From positions 1-18,719 of the forward strand of contig CAMFGQ010000014.1 in NCBI GenBank assembly GCA_945950065.1: a stretch of DNA of 18,719 nucleotides, in the 5' to 3' direction. The translations under genes and the position numbers were made by a program. This DNA comes from an uncultured Clostridia bacterium. GTDB lineage: Bacteria > Bacillota > Clostridia > Peptostreptococcales > Acidaminobacteraceae. Each line of letters starts with the position of its first letter. Position 1 is the stretch's first letter. The notes beneath the pieces were generated by a model. It did not search any database. It was not told the DNA's origin and saw nothing but the letters and a program-made list of their open reading frames with translations. Positions 7,370 to 14,361 of this stretch are shown here, piece after piece.

Positions 7370-8515
7370 ATGAAGAACCACAAACTACTTATGATTCCTG
7401 GACCAACTCCTGTTGTACGTAGTATTCAGGACCAAATGGGAAGGGAGACCATCGCTTTTGGAGACAAAAGATTTGTAGAGGATTTTCGTGAGGTGATTCA
7501 GGACCTAAAGGAACTTTGGAACTGTGATGGAAAAGTTTTTGTCGTTGCAGCAACTGGAACCTTTGCAATGGAGATGGCACTTGCAAACAGTCTAAAAGCA
7601 GGGGATTCACTGCTGATCGTTTCCAATGGATTCTTTGGTGACCGTTTTATAGAGATTGCTGAGCGAAAGGGCTATGCCTACGATGTGATCAGTGCGCCCT
7701 GGGGAGAAGCTGTCAGTGCCAAGGACCTTGAAGCAAAACTACAGGAAAAGACCTATGCAGCTGTTACAGTAACCCATGTGGACACCTCCACAGGCGTATG
7801 TGCTCCCATTGATGAAATCGGTGAGGTGATGAAGAATTTCCCCGATACCCTGTATATTTTGGATGGAGTTTGTTCAGCGGCAGGTGAAGAAATCTATCTA
7901 GACAAGCATCATGTTGATGTTTTCTTTACAGGAAGTCAAAAAGCCTTTGGTGTAGCACCTGGCTTAGCTATTCTTTGGGCCAATCAGACTGCCCTCCAGC
8001 GCAGAGAAAGCCTTGGAACCATAAGTGAATATTATTGTGACTATAAGAAATGGGAACCCATTATGGATGATACAGGTAAGTATTTCGCTACACCTGCAGT
8101 CAACCTTATTTGGGCTCTACAAGAAAGTCTAAAGATAATTAAAGAAGAAGGCATCGAAAATCGTTATGCCCGCCATCGTAAGAATGCACGTGCATTCCAA
8201 GCTGCTCTTGAAGCAATGGACCTTATTCCTCTAGCGAAAGCTGAGGTTCGTGCAACGACCCTGTCCAACCCCCTTTATCCAGAAGGAGTGGAAGATGTAG
8301 CTTTCAGGACGAAACTTGAAGAAAAGGGAGTACAGGTAGCAGGTGGACTTGCAGCCTATGCAGGAAAAATGTTCAGAATAGGCCATATGGGCAATGCAGA
8401 TGAACACTATCTTCTAAGTTCCTTGGGTGCCATTGAGAAGGTTCTTTTTGAACTCAAAGAAGACTACGAAATCGGTAAAGGAGTCACAACCTTTTTGAAA
8501 GAACTCATGGGATAA
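7370..8515 (+). CDS. Class V PLP aminotransferase (alanine/ureidoglycine-glyoxylate type)
   Basis: The protein belongs to the fold-type I, class V family that includes alanine-glyoxylate, serine-glyoxylate and (S)-ureidoglycine-glyoxylate (PucG) aminotransferases. The N-terminus MIPGPTPV is diagnostic. D165 in ILDGVCSAAG should contact the PLP ring nitrogen and K191 in GSQKAFGVAPG should form the Schiff base. The C-terminal domain ends with VQVAGGLAAYAGKMFRIGHMG, as usual. Of the two tandem ATGs, 7370 is chosen: AAGGAGG (7357-7363) is 6 bases away, against 3 for ATG 7367. The upstream TTG at 7310 is not supported. The 381-residue length is normal and I see no damage, unlike both neighbours. 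The adjacent allantoate-amidohydrolase-like remnant favours a PucG-like role in ureide breakdown, but substrate is not proven by sequence. Confidence 0.9.
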   Translation: MKNHKLLMIPGPTPVVRSIQDQMGRETIAFGDKRFVEDFREVIQDLKELWNCDGKVFVVAATGTFAMEMALANSLKAGDSLLIVSNGFFGDRFIEIAERKGYAYDVISAPWGEAVSAKDLEAKLQEKTYAAVTVTHVDTSTGVCAPIDEIGEVMKNFPDTLYILDGVCSAAGEEIYLDKHHVDVFFTGSQKAFGVAPGLAILWANQTALQRRESLGTISEYYCDYKKWEPIMDDTGKYFATPAVNLIWALQESLKIIKEEGIENRYARHRKNARAFQAALEAMDLIPLAKAEVRATTLSNPLYPEGVEDVAFRTKLEEKGVQVAGGLAAYAGKMFRIGHMGNADEHYLLSSLGAIEKVLFELKEDYEIGKGVTTFLKELMG

Positions 8516-8535
8516 TCCCCTAGGCGAGGAGTATC

Positions 8536-9180
8536 ATGGACACCTATAGAGGAGAGACATTAGGAATTTTCCACTTAGTTGTAGGCCAAAGGCGATTCGA
8601 GGTTAAGTGAATCGGACCAGCCAATCATGCAGGGACAACTCCCATGTACATGGGAAAAGACGCTCTTCTTGGCGCAAGCAAAATGATTCTCTTACTACAG
8701 GACATGGCCATAAAGGTGGGGGATCCTATGGTGGCAACAGTAGGTAAACTGGTTATCGTCCCAGGCACCAGCAATGTGATCCCTGGCATGGTACGCTTTA
8801 GCATTGATCTTCGTCATTGTGATGAGAACATCCTTGAAGCCTTTGAAGAGGATGTGAAAAAGCGATTTGCTAAACTTGCCTTTGAAGAAGGACTCCATTA
8901 CTCCTTCCCGTGCTATATGAAGTCCGTGGCTGTACCCATGGATAAGACACTACAAGAAGAACTGCTACAGATCTGTGAAGACAAAGAGATTCCTTGTCTA
9001 TCCATGGTGTCTGGTGCAGGACATGATGCACAAAATTTTGCTGAACACATTCCCACTGCTTTGCTCTTCGTTCCTTCTATTGCTGGAATCAGTCACAACC
9101 CCTTGGAAGATACAAAGATAGAGGATCTTGTTGCTGGTGTAGAGGTCCTTACTGAATTCATGCGGCGCTGGGCATATTAG
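8536..9180 (+). pseudogene. M20 family allantoate / N-carbamoyl-L-amino acid amidohydrolase, N-terminally deleted and with a nonsense codon
   Basis: A start with RBS (GAGGAG 8526-8531, ATG 8536) reads MDTYRGETLGIFHLVVGQRR and FEVK, then TGA at 8608-8610, and in the same frame IGPANHAGTTPMYMGKDALL and so on to 9180. The GQRRFEV-x-x-G-x-ANHAGTTPM block is the dimerisation-domain signature of AllC/HyuC-type enzymes, and the end has SGAGHDA and GISHNPLE, also typical. Full enzymes are about 410 residues, with most metal ligands in the first 200; here that half is missing and only about 215 codons remain. So an internal deletion fused the start codon region to mid-gene, and a nonsense codon followed. 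The remaining 178-residue frame from ATG 8644 lacks a good RBS. It sits 20 bp after the aminotransferase, as pucF and pucG are paired in Bacillus. Confidence 0.85.
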
Positions 9181-9189
9181 GGAAAACCA

Positions 9190-9221
9190 GAAGATCTCCT
9201 CCTTTAGGAGATCTTCTTTTT
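9190..9221 (+). terminator. Rho-independent terminator ending the catabolic cluster
   Basis: GAAGATCTCCT (9190-9200), loop CCTTT, AGGAGATCTTC (9206-9216), T run to 9221. An 11-bp perfect stem. Confidence 0.9.
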
Positions 9222-9249
9222 GCTTTGGGAATCTTTAAAGGGGTATAAC
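9220..9249 (+). promoter_or_regulatory. Possible sigma-A promoter of the FMN-protein/regulator operon
   Basis: TTGCTT (9220-9225), 18-bp spacer, TATAAC (9244-9249), about 27 bp before the start codon at 9277. It begins in the T tract of the preceding terminator, as expected for a new transcription unit. Match to consensus is moderate. Confidence 0.4.
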
Positions 9250-9276
9250 TTTATCGTGTAGGAAAGGGAGGATTGG

Positions 9277-9831
9277 ATGAGAAGAAAAGATCGAGAAATG
9301 TCAGAAAAATTCGCACTAGAGGTCATGGATAAAGCTTCCTTTGGGGTCCTTAGTCTGTGTCATGATGGTCAAGTTCTTTCTAGAATCTTGTCCTTTGCGC
9401 GAAAGGGAAAAACCATATACTTTCACTCTGCTACTTCAGGAGAAAAAGTAGAAGCACTAAAAGATGGTGCAGAAGTACTGGTGGTCTTTGCTACGGATGT
9501 CCATGTTCCTGAACTCTATGAAGAGGAAGAACTGAAATTCATGGTGAAAGAAAAAGGTGTGAGCCTACTCTTATCTAAAGTCTTTACCACGGAGTATGCC
9601 TCTACCATGATCAAGGGAAGGGTGCGCAGAGCCGAGGATGAAGAAAAAGTTCTAGCTCTTCGCTACATCTGTGAAAAATACACCCCAACCAAAATGATGT
9701 ATTTTAGGGAAGCCATAGAGATGAGCAAGGATAGGGTCCTTGTTTATGCTGTGGACATTGAAGAAATCAGTGGAAAAAGGAAGAAGTTCGATTCCCAAGG
9801 CGAGGAAATGAAATGGCAGCGAGAAGAGTAA
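9277..9831 (+). CDS. Pyridoxamine 5'-phosphate oxidase-like FMN split-barrel protein (NimA-like)
   Basis: The 184-residue protein has the split-barrel layout of NimA/PNPOx-like flavoproteins: an N-terminal helix (EKFALEVMDKASFGVLSLC), a strand pair ending in TIYFHSATSGEKVEALKDG, the VLVVFATDVHVPELY strand region, a second barrel half beginning at TTEYASTMIKGRVRRAED, and a helix with YTPTKM. Such proteins bind FMN or haem and often reduce nitro compounds or act in redox stress; the substrate is not predictable. The ATG at 9277 has a GGGAGG-type RBS about 5 bases upstream. The gene overlaps the Crp/Fnr gene by 19 bp, with the regulator's RBS inside its end, so the two are co-translated. This links it to the nitrosative/oxidative stress module with hcp. 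Confidence 0.85.
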   Translation: MRRKDREMSEKFALEVMDKASFGVLSLCHDGQVLSRILSFARKGKTIYFHSATSGEKVEALKDGAEVLVVFATDVHVPELYEEEELKFMVKEKGVSLLLSKVFTTEYASTMIKGRVRRAEDEEKVLALRYICEKYTPTKMMYFREAIEMSKDRVLVYAVDIEEISGKRKKFDSQGEEMKWQREE

Positions 9832-10535
9832 CTCAGTTATGTGATAGTCGTTGTGAAGAAAGACAATGTGTCTATCGTGTCCCGATTTTTTCTCATTTAA
9901 ATGCAGAAGAAATGGAAAAAGTGGGGGCCTTAGTGCGCCGCAAAATCTATCCACCTAAAACTACAGTGCTCTCCGTGGGGGATGCTATTTCGGGACTGTA
10001 TATTTTGCGCTATGGTAGTTTAAAACTTGTTCGCTACTCACCTGAAGGAAATGAAGTCATTGTGGAGATGATGCGAGCAGGAGATTTTTATGGTGGCGAC
10101 TCCATGTTTAATGATGCCGTCTCCCAAGAGGAGGCCATTACTCTAGAGGAAACCGGTGTTTGTTTTATTCAAGAAGATGATCTCTTGCAGATGATTCGCC
10201 AAAACCCAGAAATCGCCATCAAAATCATTCAGGTTTTATCAGCCATGCATAGTGAAGATCGGACGCTTCTGAGCATCCTTGGAGAGAAGGATGCAGGAAA
10301 AAGACTTTCACTTTTTCTGATTCGAGAAACAGAACTCAATCCTGAAGTACCCCTTTATCTCACAAGAGAAGACATTGCCAAGAGGATTAATTTGACTGTG
10401 GAAACAGTGAGCAGAAAGATTAGTCAATTGCGCAAAGAAGGATTTGTTGAAACAAAAGGATATGGAACCATTAAAGTCAAGAACAGGGAAGCATTACAAA
10501 GGCAGCTAAACATTGATCTAAATCAAAGAAAATAA
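9813..10535 (+). CDS. Crp/Fnr family regulator with N-terminal cysteines (HcpR-like)
   Basis: The 240-residue protein begins with a cysteine-rich segment (C10-x3-C14-x4-C19, QLCDSRCEERQCVYRVPIF), then a cyclic-nucleotide-type beta-barrel sensor domain (SGLYILRYGSLKLVRYSPEG), a long dimerisation helix and a winged helix. The recognition helix NLTVETVSRKISQLRKEGFV has the E-x-x-S-R pattern with which FNR reads TTGAT half-sites. With one further Cys in the sensor domain (GVCFIQEDD), the cysteines could ligate an Fe-S cluster, although the spacing differs from E. coli FNR (C-x2-C-x5-C). It overlaps the upstream FMN-protein gene by 19 bp and precedes hcp by 67 bp. In many anaerobes a Crp/Fnr protein (HcpR) beside hcp responds to NO or nitrite. 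The family is certain; the HcpR role is inferred from context and from the box at 10513-10526. Confidence 0.92.
   Translation: MAARRVTQLCDSRCEERQCVYRVPIFSHLNAEEMEKVGALVRRKIYPPKTTVLSVGDAISGLYILRYGSLKLVRYSPEGNEVIVEMMRAGDFYGGDSMFNDAVSQEEAITLEETGVCFIQEDDLLQMIRQNPEIAIKIIQVLSAMHSEDRTLLSILGEKDAGKRLSLFLIRETELNPEVPLYLTREDIAKRINLTVETVSRKISQLRKEGFVETKGYGTIKVKNREALQRQLNIDLNQRK
10513..10526. promoter_or_regulatory. Perfect FNR-type operator upstream of hcp
   Basis: TTGATCTAAATCAA is an exact TTGAT-N4-ATCAA palindrome, located inside the last codons (IDLNQ) of the Crp/Fnr gene. Its centre, 10519.5, would lie at -41.5 if transcription starts near 10561, the classical class II activator position. It fits the E-x-x-S-R recognition helix encoded by the same gene. 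Confidence 0.75.
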
Positions 10536-10548
10536 AGAAGAGATGCAC

Positions 10549-10554
10549 TAAACT
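10549..10554 (+). promoter_or_regulatory. Candidate -10 element of hcp
   Basis: TAAACT matches TATAAT at four of six positions and lies where a class II FNR-dependent promoter needs its -10, given the box centred at 10519.5. There is no good independent -35, as expected for an activated promoter. The leader would be about 42 bases. Confidence 0.45.
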
Positions 10555-10602
10555 AAAGGAGTAAAAAGAACAACGATAACCCTTAACCGTAAAGGAGGAA
10601 CA

Positions 10603-12240
10603 ATGGGAGACATGTTTTGTTTTCAATGTCAGGAAACAGTAGGAAACACAGGTTGTACCAAAATGGGAGTTTGTGGTAAAACTCCTGAAGTAGCTGCAGT
10701 ACAAGACTTTTTGATTTGGACTACCAAGGGACTAAGCGCGGTAACAACTGTCCTCCGTCAGCAAGGTGTTGAGATTGATGAAGACACAAATCATCTTGTG
10801 ACAGGCAATCTCTTTATGACCATCACAAATGCCAACTTCGACAAAGAGGCACTGGAAGAACGCACCCTAAAAACCATCCAACGTACACAGGAATTACGTA
10901 GCAAGCTGGAGAGTTTTGACAATCTTCCCGAAGCTGCTCTTTGGGAAAATACCAATCCAGATAGCTGGAGCAAAATTCATTTTAACATAGGCATCCTAGC
11001 TGAAGAAGATCAGGATGTTCGCAGCTTAAAAGAACTCACCATCTATGGACTCAAAGGCCTCAGTGCCTATACAAAGCATGCCAATGTTCTCATCAAAGAT
11101 GATCCTGAGCTTGACGCCTTTATCCAAATGGCACTGGCCAAGACATTAGAGGATGTTAGCATTGAAGAACTGGTTCAACTTTGTTTAGAAACTGGTTCTG
11201 CTGGCGTTAAAGCCATGGCTCTTCTTGACGAAGCCAATACATCGGCCTATGGCCATCCAGAGGTTACCGAAGTTCGCATAGGAGTAGGAACACGTCCTGG
11301 TATTCTAATCTCAGGTCATGACCTTCGCGACATGGAAATGCTTCTGGAACAAAGTAAAGATGCTGGAGTGGATATCTACACCCATTCAGAGATGCTACCT
11401 GCTAATTACTATCCAGCCTTTAAAAAGTATGATCACTTCTATGGTAACTATGGTAATGCTTGGTGGAAGCAAAAAGAAGAATTTGAAAGCTTCAGGGGTC
11501 CCATCCTCATGACCACCAACTGCATTGTTCCACCAAAGGATAGCTATAAAGACAAGCTCTTTACAACAGGTATGGCTGGGTATCCAGGATGCAAGCACAT
11601 TCCTGGTGAGATTGGTGAAATCAAAGATTTTTCAGAAATCATTGAACTCGCCAAAACCTGTGAACCACCTTTAGCCATTGAAGAAGGAACACTTGTAGGT
11701 GGCTTTGCCCATGATCAAGTCTTCCAATTGGCCAATCAAGTTGTAGAGGCAGTTCAAACTGGCGCAATTAAGAAGTTTGTTGTTATGGCAGGCTGCGATG
11801 GAAGACAAAAGGGAAGATCCTACTATACGGATTTTGCCAACGCACTTCCAGAAGACGCCGTCATCTTAACAGCAGGCTGTGCTAAGTATCGTTATAACAA
11901 ACTCCCCCTCGGGGATATTGGTGGCATTCCAAGAGTACTTGACGCAGGACAATGCAACGACTCCTATTCATTGGTGGTTATTGCATTAAAACTTGCTGAG
12001 ATTTTTGGAGTGGAGAGTGTCAACGATCTACCGATTGTTTATAACATTGCTTGGTATGAGCAAAAGGCAGTCATCGTACTTCTTGCTCTCCTGTCACTAG
12101 GAGTGAAGAACATTCATCTTGGACCCACACTACCAGCTTTCTTAAGCCCCAATGTGACTGAGGTTCTGGTAGAGAAGTTCAATATCGCTCCAAACAGCAC
12201 TGTAGAAGAAGACATGAAGGTGTTCTTTCCAGTAGCTTAA
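10603..12240 (+). CDS. hcp: Hybrid cluster protein Hcp (hydroxylamine reductase), class I
   Basis: Hcp reduces hydroxylamine to ammonia in vitro and acts in NO defence (NO reduction, protein S-nitrosylation) in anaerobes. The 545-residue protein has the class I N-terminal [4Fe-4S] motif C6-x2-C9-x8-C18-x5-C24. All hybrid-cluster ligands are recognisable: H239, E263, C307, C398 (the persulfide position), C426, C451 and E486, with spacing matching the Desulfovibrio enzyme apart from small offsets. AAAGGAGG (10591-10598) precedes ATG 10603. No hcr reductase gene is adjacent, as is common in strict anaerobes, so the electron donor must come from elsewhere; rubredoxin or ferredoxin systems are candidates. 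The FNR box upstream and the terminator downstream suggest a monocistronic regulated transcript. Confidence 0.97.
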   Translation: MGDMFCFQCQETVGNTGCTKMGVCGKTPEVAAVQDFLIWTTKGLSAVTTVLRQQGVEIDEDTNHLVTGNLFMTITNANFDKEALEERTLKTIQRTQELRSKLESFDNLPEAALWENTNPDSWSKIHFNIGILAEEDQDVRSLKELTIYGLKGLSAYTKHANVLIKDDPELDAFIQMALAKTLEDVSIEELVQLCLETGSAGVKAMALLDEANTSAYGHPEVTEVRIGVGTRPGILISGHDLRDMEMLLEQSKDAGVDIYTHSEMLPANYYPAFKKYDHFYGNYGNAWWKQKEEFESFRGPILMTTNCIVPPKDSYKDKLFTTGMAGYPGCKHIPGEIGEIKDFSEIIELAKTCEPPLAIEEGTLVGGFAHDQVFQLANQVVEAVQTGAIKKFVVMAGCDGRQKGRSYYTDFANALPEDAVILTAGCAKYRYNKLPLGDIGGIPRVLDAGQCNDSYSLVVIALKLAEIFGVESVNDLPIVYNIAWYEQKAVIVLLALLSLGVKNIHLGPTLPAFLSPNVTEVLVEKFNIAPNSTVEEDMKVFFPVA

Positions 12241-12254
12241 TCGGACCAAAAGAT

Positions 12255-12281
12255 AAAGGTGTGCGTACGCACACCTTTTTT
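12255..12281 (+). terminator. Rho-independent terminator of hcp
   Basis: AAAGGTGTGC (12255-12264), loop GTAC, GCACACCTTT (12269-12278), T run to 12281. The short A tract on the left may give weak function for the converging SDR gene. Confidence 0.88.
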
Positions 12282-12311
12282 GTGACCGTTTAGATCTTTA
12301 CTTTTGCTTTT

Positions 12312-13070
12312 TTAGAAGGATATCCATCCACCATCAGAAACAACAGTGGTTCCATTCATAAAGACCGCCTCATCTGATGCAAGGAAAAGATAGAGGTGAG
12401 CGAGATCATCAGGATTACCTGTATGGGGGAAGAGCTCAAAACCCTTCATGAGTTTCTCAAGAGTTTTCATGTCAGGATTCTTTACGGTTCCACCAATTTC
12501 GGTTTCATAACTTCCTGGTGCTACACCAACACAGCGTATTCCATCATCAATATAAGTATAACCGATGTTCTTTGTCATACCTACCACTGCATGTTTAGAA
12601 GCAACATAGCCTAATCCACCACGCATTCCGTGGAAGCCCCCTACTGATGCGGTATTGATGATGACTCCTTTTTGGTGTTCAATCATGCTAGGGAGTACGC
12701 CACGTGTCATACGCATGACTCCTGTGATGTTCACATCCAGTACGCGTTGCCAAATCTCATCTTCCACGGCTCCAGCAGATTGATAATTGTCTAGAACGCC
12801 TGCGTTGTTAATCAGGACATCAATTCTTCCGAAGCGCTCAAGGGTTTCTCCAATGACCCGGTCAATGTCTTCTTGAGAAGATACATCGCCCTGCATAGGG
12901 ATGACTTCACCTGAGAACTCTTGGGTTTGAGCCTTTAACTCTTCAAGTCGATCGGCTCGTCTGGCCATGGCAATCACCTTTGCTCCTTCTTGAGCAAAGA
13001 GTCTTCCAATGGAGTAACCAATTCCTGAGCTAGCACCAGTTAAGAGTACAACTTTGTTTTCTAATCGCAT
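12312..13070 (-). CDS. SDR family NAD(P)-dependent oxidoreductase
   Basis: A classical short-chain dehydrogenase of 252 residues. The nucleotide-binding motif TGASSGIG is at residues 11-18, followed by a basic pair after the second strand (MARRADRLEE), which hints at NADP(H) but is not decisive. NNAG is in DVLINNAGVLD, the catalytic Ser is in INTASVGG and the catalytic YxxxK in LGYVASKHAVVG; the C-terminus VVSDGGWISF is typical. The substrate is unknown; glucose-dehydrogenase, hydroxysteroid and 3-oxoacyl-ACP reductase relatives look much the same at this level. On the minus strand AAAGGAGG stands about 7 bases before the ATG. The gene is divergent from the EamA transporter gene and has a perfect palindrome in its promoter, so it is probably controlled by a TetR-like repressor encoded elsewhere. 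Confidence 0.95.
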   Translation of the reverse strand: MRLENKVVLLTGASSGIGYSIGRLFAQEGAKVIAMARRADRLEELKAQTQEFSGEVIPMQGDVSSQEDIDRVIGETLERFGRIDVLINNAGVLDNYQSAGAVEDEIWQRVLDVNITGVMRMTRGVLPSMIEHQKGVIINTASVGGFHGMRGGLGYVASKHAVVGMTKNIGYTYIDDGIRCVGVAPGSYETEIGGTVKNPDMKTLEKLMKGFELFPHTGNPDDLAHLYLFLASDEAVFMNGTTVVSDGGWISF

Positions 13071-13097
13071 GAACTTACCTCCTTTTTTCTTAGTACT

Positions 13098-13103
13098 ACT
13101 ATA
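13098..13103 (-). promoter_or_regulatory. -10 element of the SDR gene
   Basis: On the minus strand this reads TATAGT, 28 bases upstream of the ATG. The -35 region falls in or beside the palindrome 13108-13122 and is a poor match to consensus. Confidence 0.5.
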
Positions 13104-13107
13104 CCCT

Positions 13108-13122
13108 TAAACAGACTGTTTA
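13108..13122. promoter_or_regulatory. Perfect 15-bp palindrome, probable operator
   Basis: TAAACAGACTGTTTA: two perfect 7-bp half-sites around one central base. It occupies the spacer and -35 side of the SDR promoter, an ideal place for a repressor. TetR-family regulators often bind odd-length palindromes of this kind. No TetR gene is in the window. Confidence 0.65.
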
Positions 13123-13271
13123 CACTGGGTGTTTGTTGAATGAGACGAGGATTAGACAAGAACAAAAGGAGAGATAAAAATGGCATCTCCTTCATAGGAT
13201 CTCGAGCACAATCTTTTACCCTCCAGCTAAAAGGAAGTATCTATGATAGACTTGATGTGAGAGGAGGCAAG

Positions 13272-14132
13272 ATGAATCGGGCAGTTAGGCTAATGCTTTT
13301 TTCTTCCATTATGCATAGCTTTTTAGGGGTTTTTGTAAAACTGGGTGCAGTAGAAATTCCTTTAATGGAGCAGATTTTCTTTCGCAACATCCCCCTTCTT
13401 CTTTATGGGTATGTTCGTTTGAGAAAAAGTAAGGCTTCTCTTCTTCCAAAGAAGTCCAATGCTTTTCTTATCTTTATCCGTGCTGTGGTAGGATTTTCTT
13501 CCATGGTTGGCTTATTCTATGCCAATGCAAAGCTGGATCTCAGTGTTGCGCAAGTTCTCTATCGAACCAGTCCCATGTGGATTGGACTTCTTGCAGTCTT
13601 TCTCTTAAAAGAGTCCTATGACAGAAATAAGTTCATTGCCTTACTCTTGGCCTTTATTGGTACCCTGTTGATCTTACGACCACAGGGATACTTAGGTATA
13701 GTTCCAGGAATCATTGGTTTATACTCAGCTCTGGCGGTGAGTGTTGCCTACATCAGCATTCATCTTTTGCAGGACAGGGAATCACCTGATTTGATCCTCT
13801 TTTGGTTTGCCCTAAGCTGCGTTGTTCTGTCGGCTGCTTTTCTTCCTGGGTCTTTTGTACTCCCCAGCACAAAGCAGTGGATCTATCTATTTTTGGTAGC
13901 CCTGACGGGTGGTTTAGGTCAATGGAGTGTAACCATCGCATACCAACTTGCTCCAGCGGGGGAGATTGGGATTTATGATTATTTTGGTGTCTTGTTATCA
14001 CCTTTATTAGGAAGATTCATTTTCTCAGAAAACATTTCTCTAATGAAGATATTAGGGATTGGTTTTATTTTGCTGGCAGCTTGGTTTCACCATGGAAAGA
14101 AGTTCTTGGCAAAGAACAAAGATAGAAGGTGA
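13272..14132 (+). CDS. EamA/DMT family transporter
   Basis: The 286-residue protein has about ten hydrophobic segments in two EamA repeats, the layout of drug/metabolite transporter (DMT) superfamily permeases. Recognisable points are MHSFLGVFVKLGA at the start, FFRNIPLLLYG, the repeat-end motif FLLKESYDRNKFIALLLAFI with GTLLILRPQG, and in the second half PAGEIGIYDYFGVLLSPLLG and LGIGFILLAAW. ATG 13272 is chosen because GAGGAGG (13261-13267) lies 4 bases upstream and the residues coded further upstream (from 13140) are charged and unlike this family. The 130-bp leader has a 7-bp inverted repeat (13166-13172 with 13186-13192) of unknown meaning. The transported substrate cannot be predicted; amino acid or metabolite export is common. 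It diverges from the SDR gene. Confidence 0.88.
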   Translation: MNRAVRLMLFSSIMHSFLGVFVKLGAVEIPLMEQIFFRNIPLLLYGYVRLRKSKASLLPKKSNAFLIFIRAVVGFSSMVGLFYANAKLDLSVAQVLYRTSPMWIGLLAVFLLKESYDRNKFIALLLAFIGTLLILRPQGYLGIVPGIIGLYSALAVSVAYISIHLLQDRESPDLILFWFALSCVVLSAAFLPGSFVLPSTKQWIYLFLVALTGGLGQWSVTIAYQLAPAGEIGIYDYFGVLLSPLLGRFIFSENISLMKILGIGFILLAAWFHHGKKFLAKNKDRR

Positions 14133-14225
14133 AAAATCATTCTATTCTACATAAAAGTCAAAAGACAAGATAAGTTCTTCATCAAGTAGACAAAGGAAAG
14201 AGATAAAGTATTAATTTTCATGCTA

Positions 14226-14258
14226 AACAGGAACTTATAACGTTCCTGTTGTTTTTTT
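14226..14258 (+). terminator. Rho-independent terminator after the EamA gene
   Basis: AACAGGAAC (14226-14234), loop TTATAAC, GTTCCTGTT (14242-14250), G, then seven T. It is about 90 bp beyond the stop codon; the interval 14133-14225 shows nothing else. Confidence 0.88.
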
Positions 14259-14304
14259 ATGCAGAGGATTCGAAAATAATTCACCACATTTCCTTAAAAT
14301 AGTG

Positions 14305-14332
14305 TATACTATAGATATTGGCATATGCTAAT
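14305..14332 (+). promoter_or_regulatory. Probable promoter and operator of the acyl-CoA dehydrogenase fusion gene
   Basis: TATACT (14305-14310) is a good -10, although I see no convincing -35. Directly downstream lies a near-palindrome ATTGGCATATGCTAAT (14317-14332), seven of eight base pairs matching, where a bound repressor would cover the start point. The TTG-N8-TAA spacing recalls Crp/Fnr boxes, but the half-sites differ from the TTGAT box at hcp. Confidence 0.5.
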
Positions 14333-14361
14333 AAGTAAAGACCAGAGATGAGGAGGTAAGT

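Noticed and set aside
8605..8613. TGA inside the M20 gene as a selenocysteine codon
   Set aside because: The position, between EVK and IGPANHAG, is not a Cys or redox position in this family, and the gene also lacks its N-terminal half; a nonsense mutation is simpler.
9244..10598. Shared ATAAC..CGT..AGG pattern in front of the FMN-protein gene and hcp
   Set aside because: The spacing differs between the two and much of the match is RBS; probably chance.
13180..13197. Five-codon leader peptide (MASPS) upstream of the EamA gene
   Set aside because: It has a plausible RBS, but it is too short to support and there is no attenuator T tract after the hairpin.
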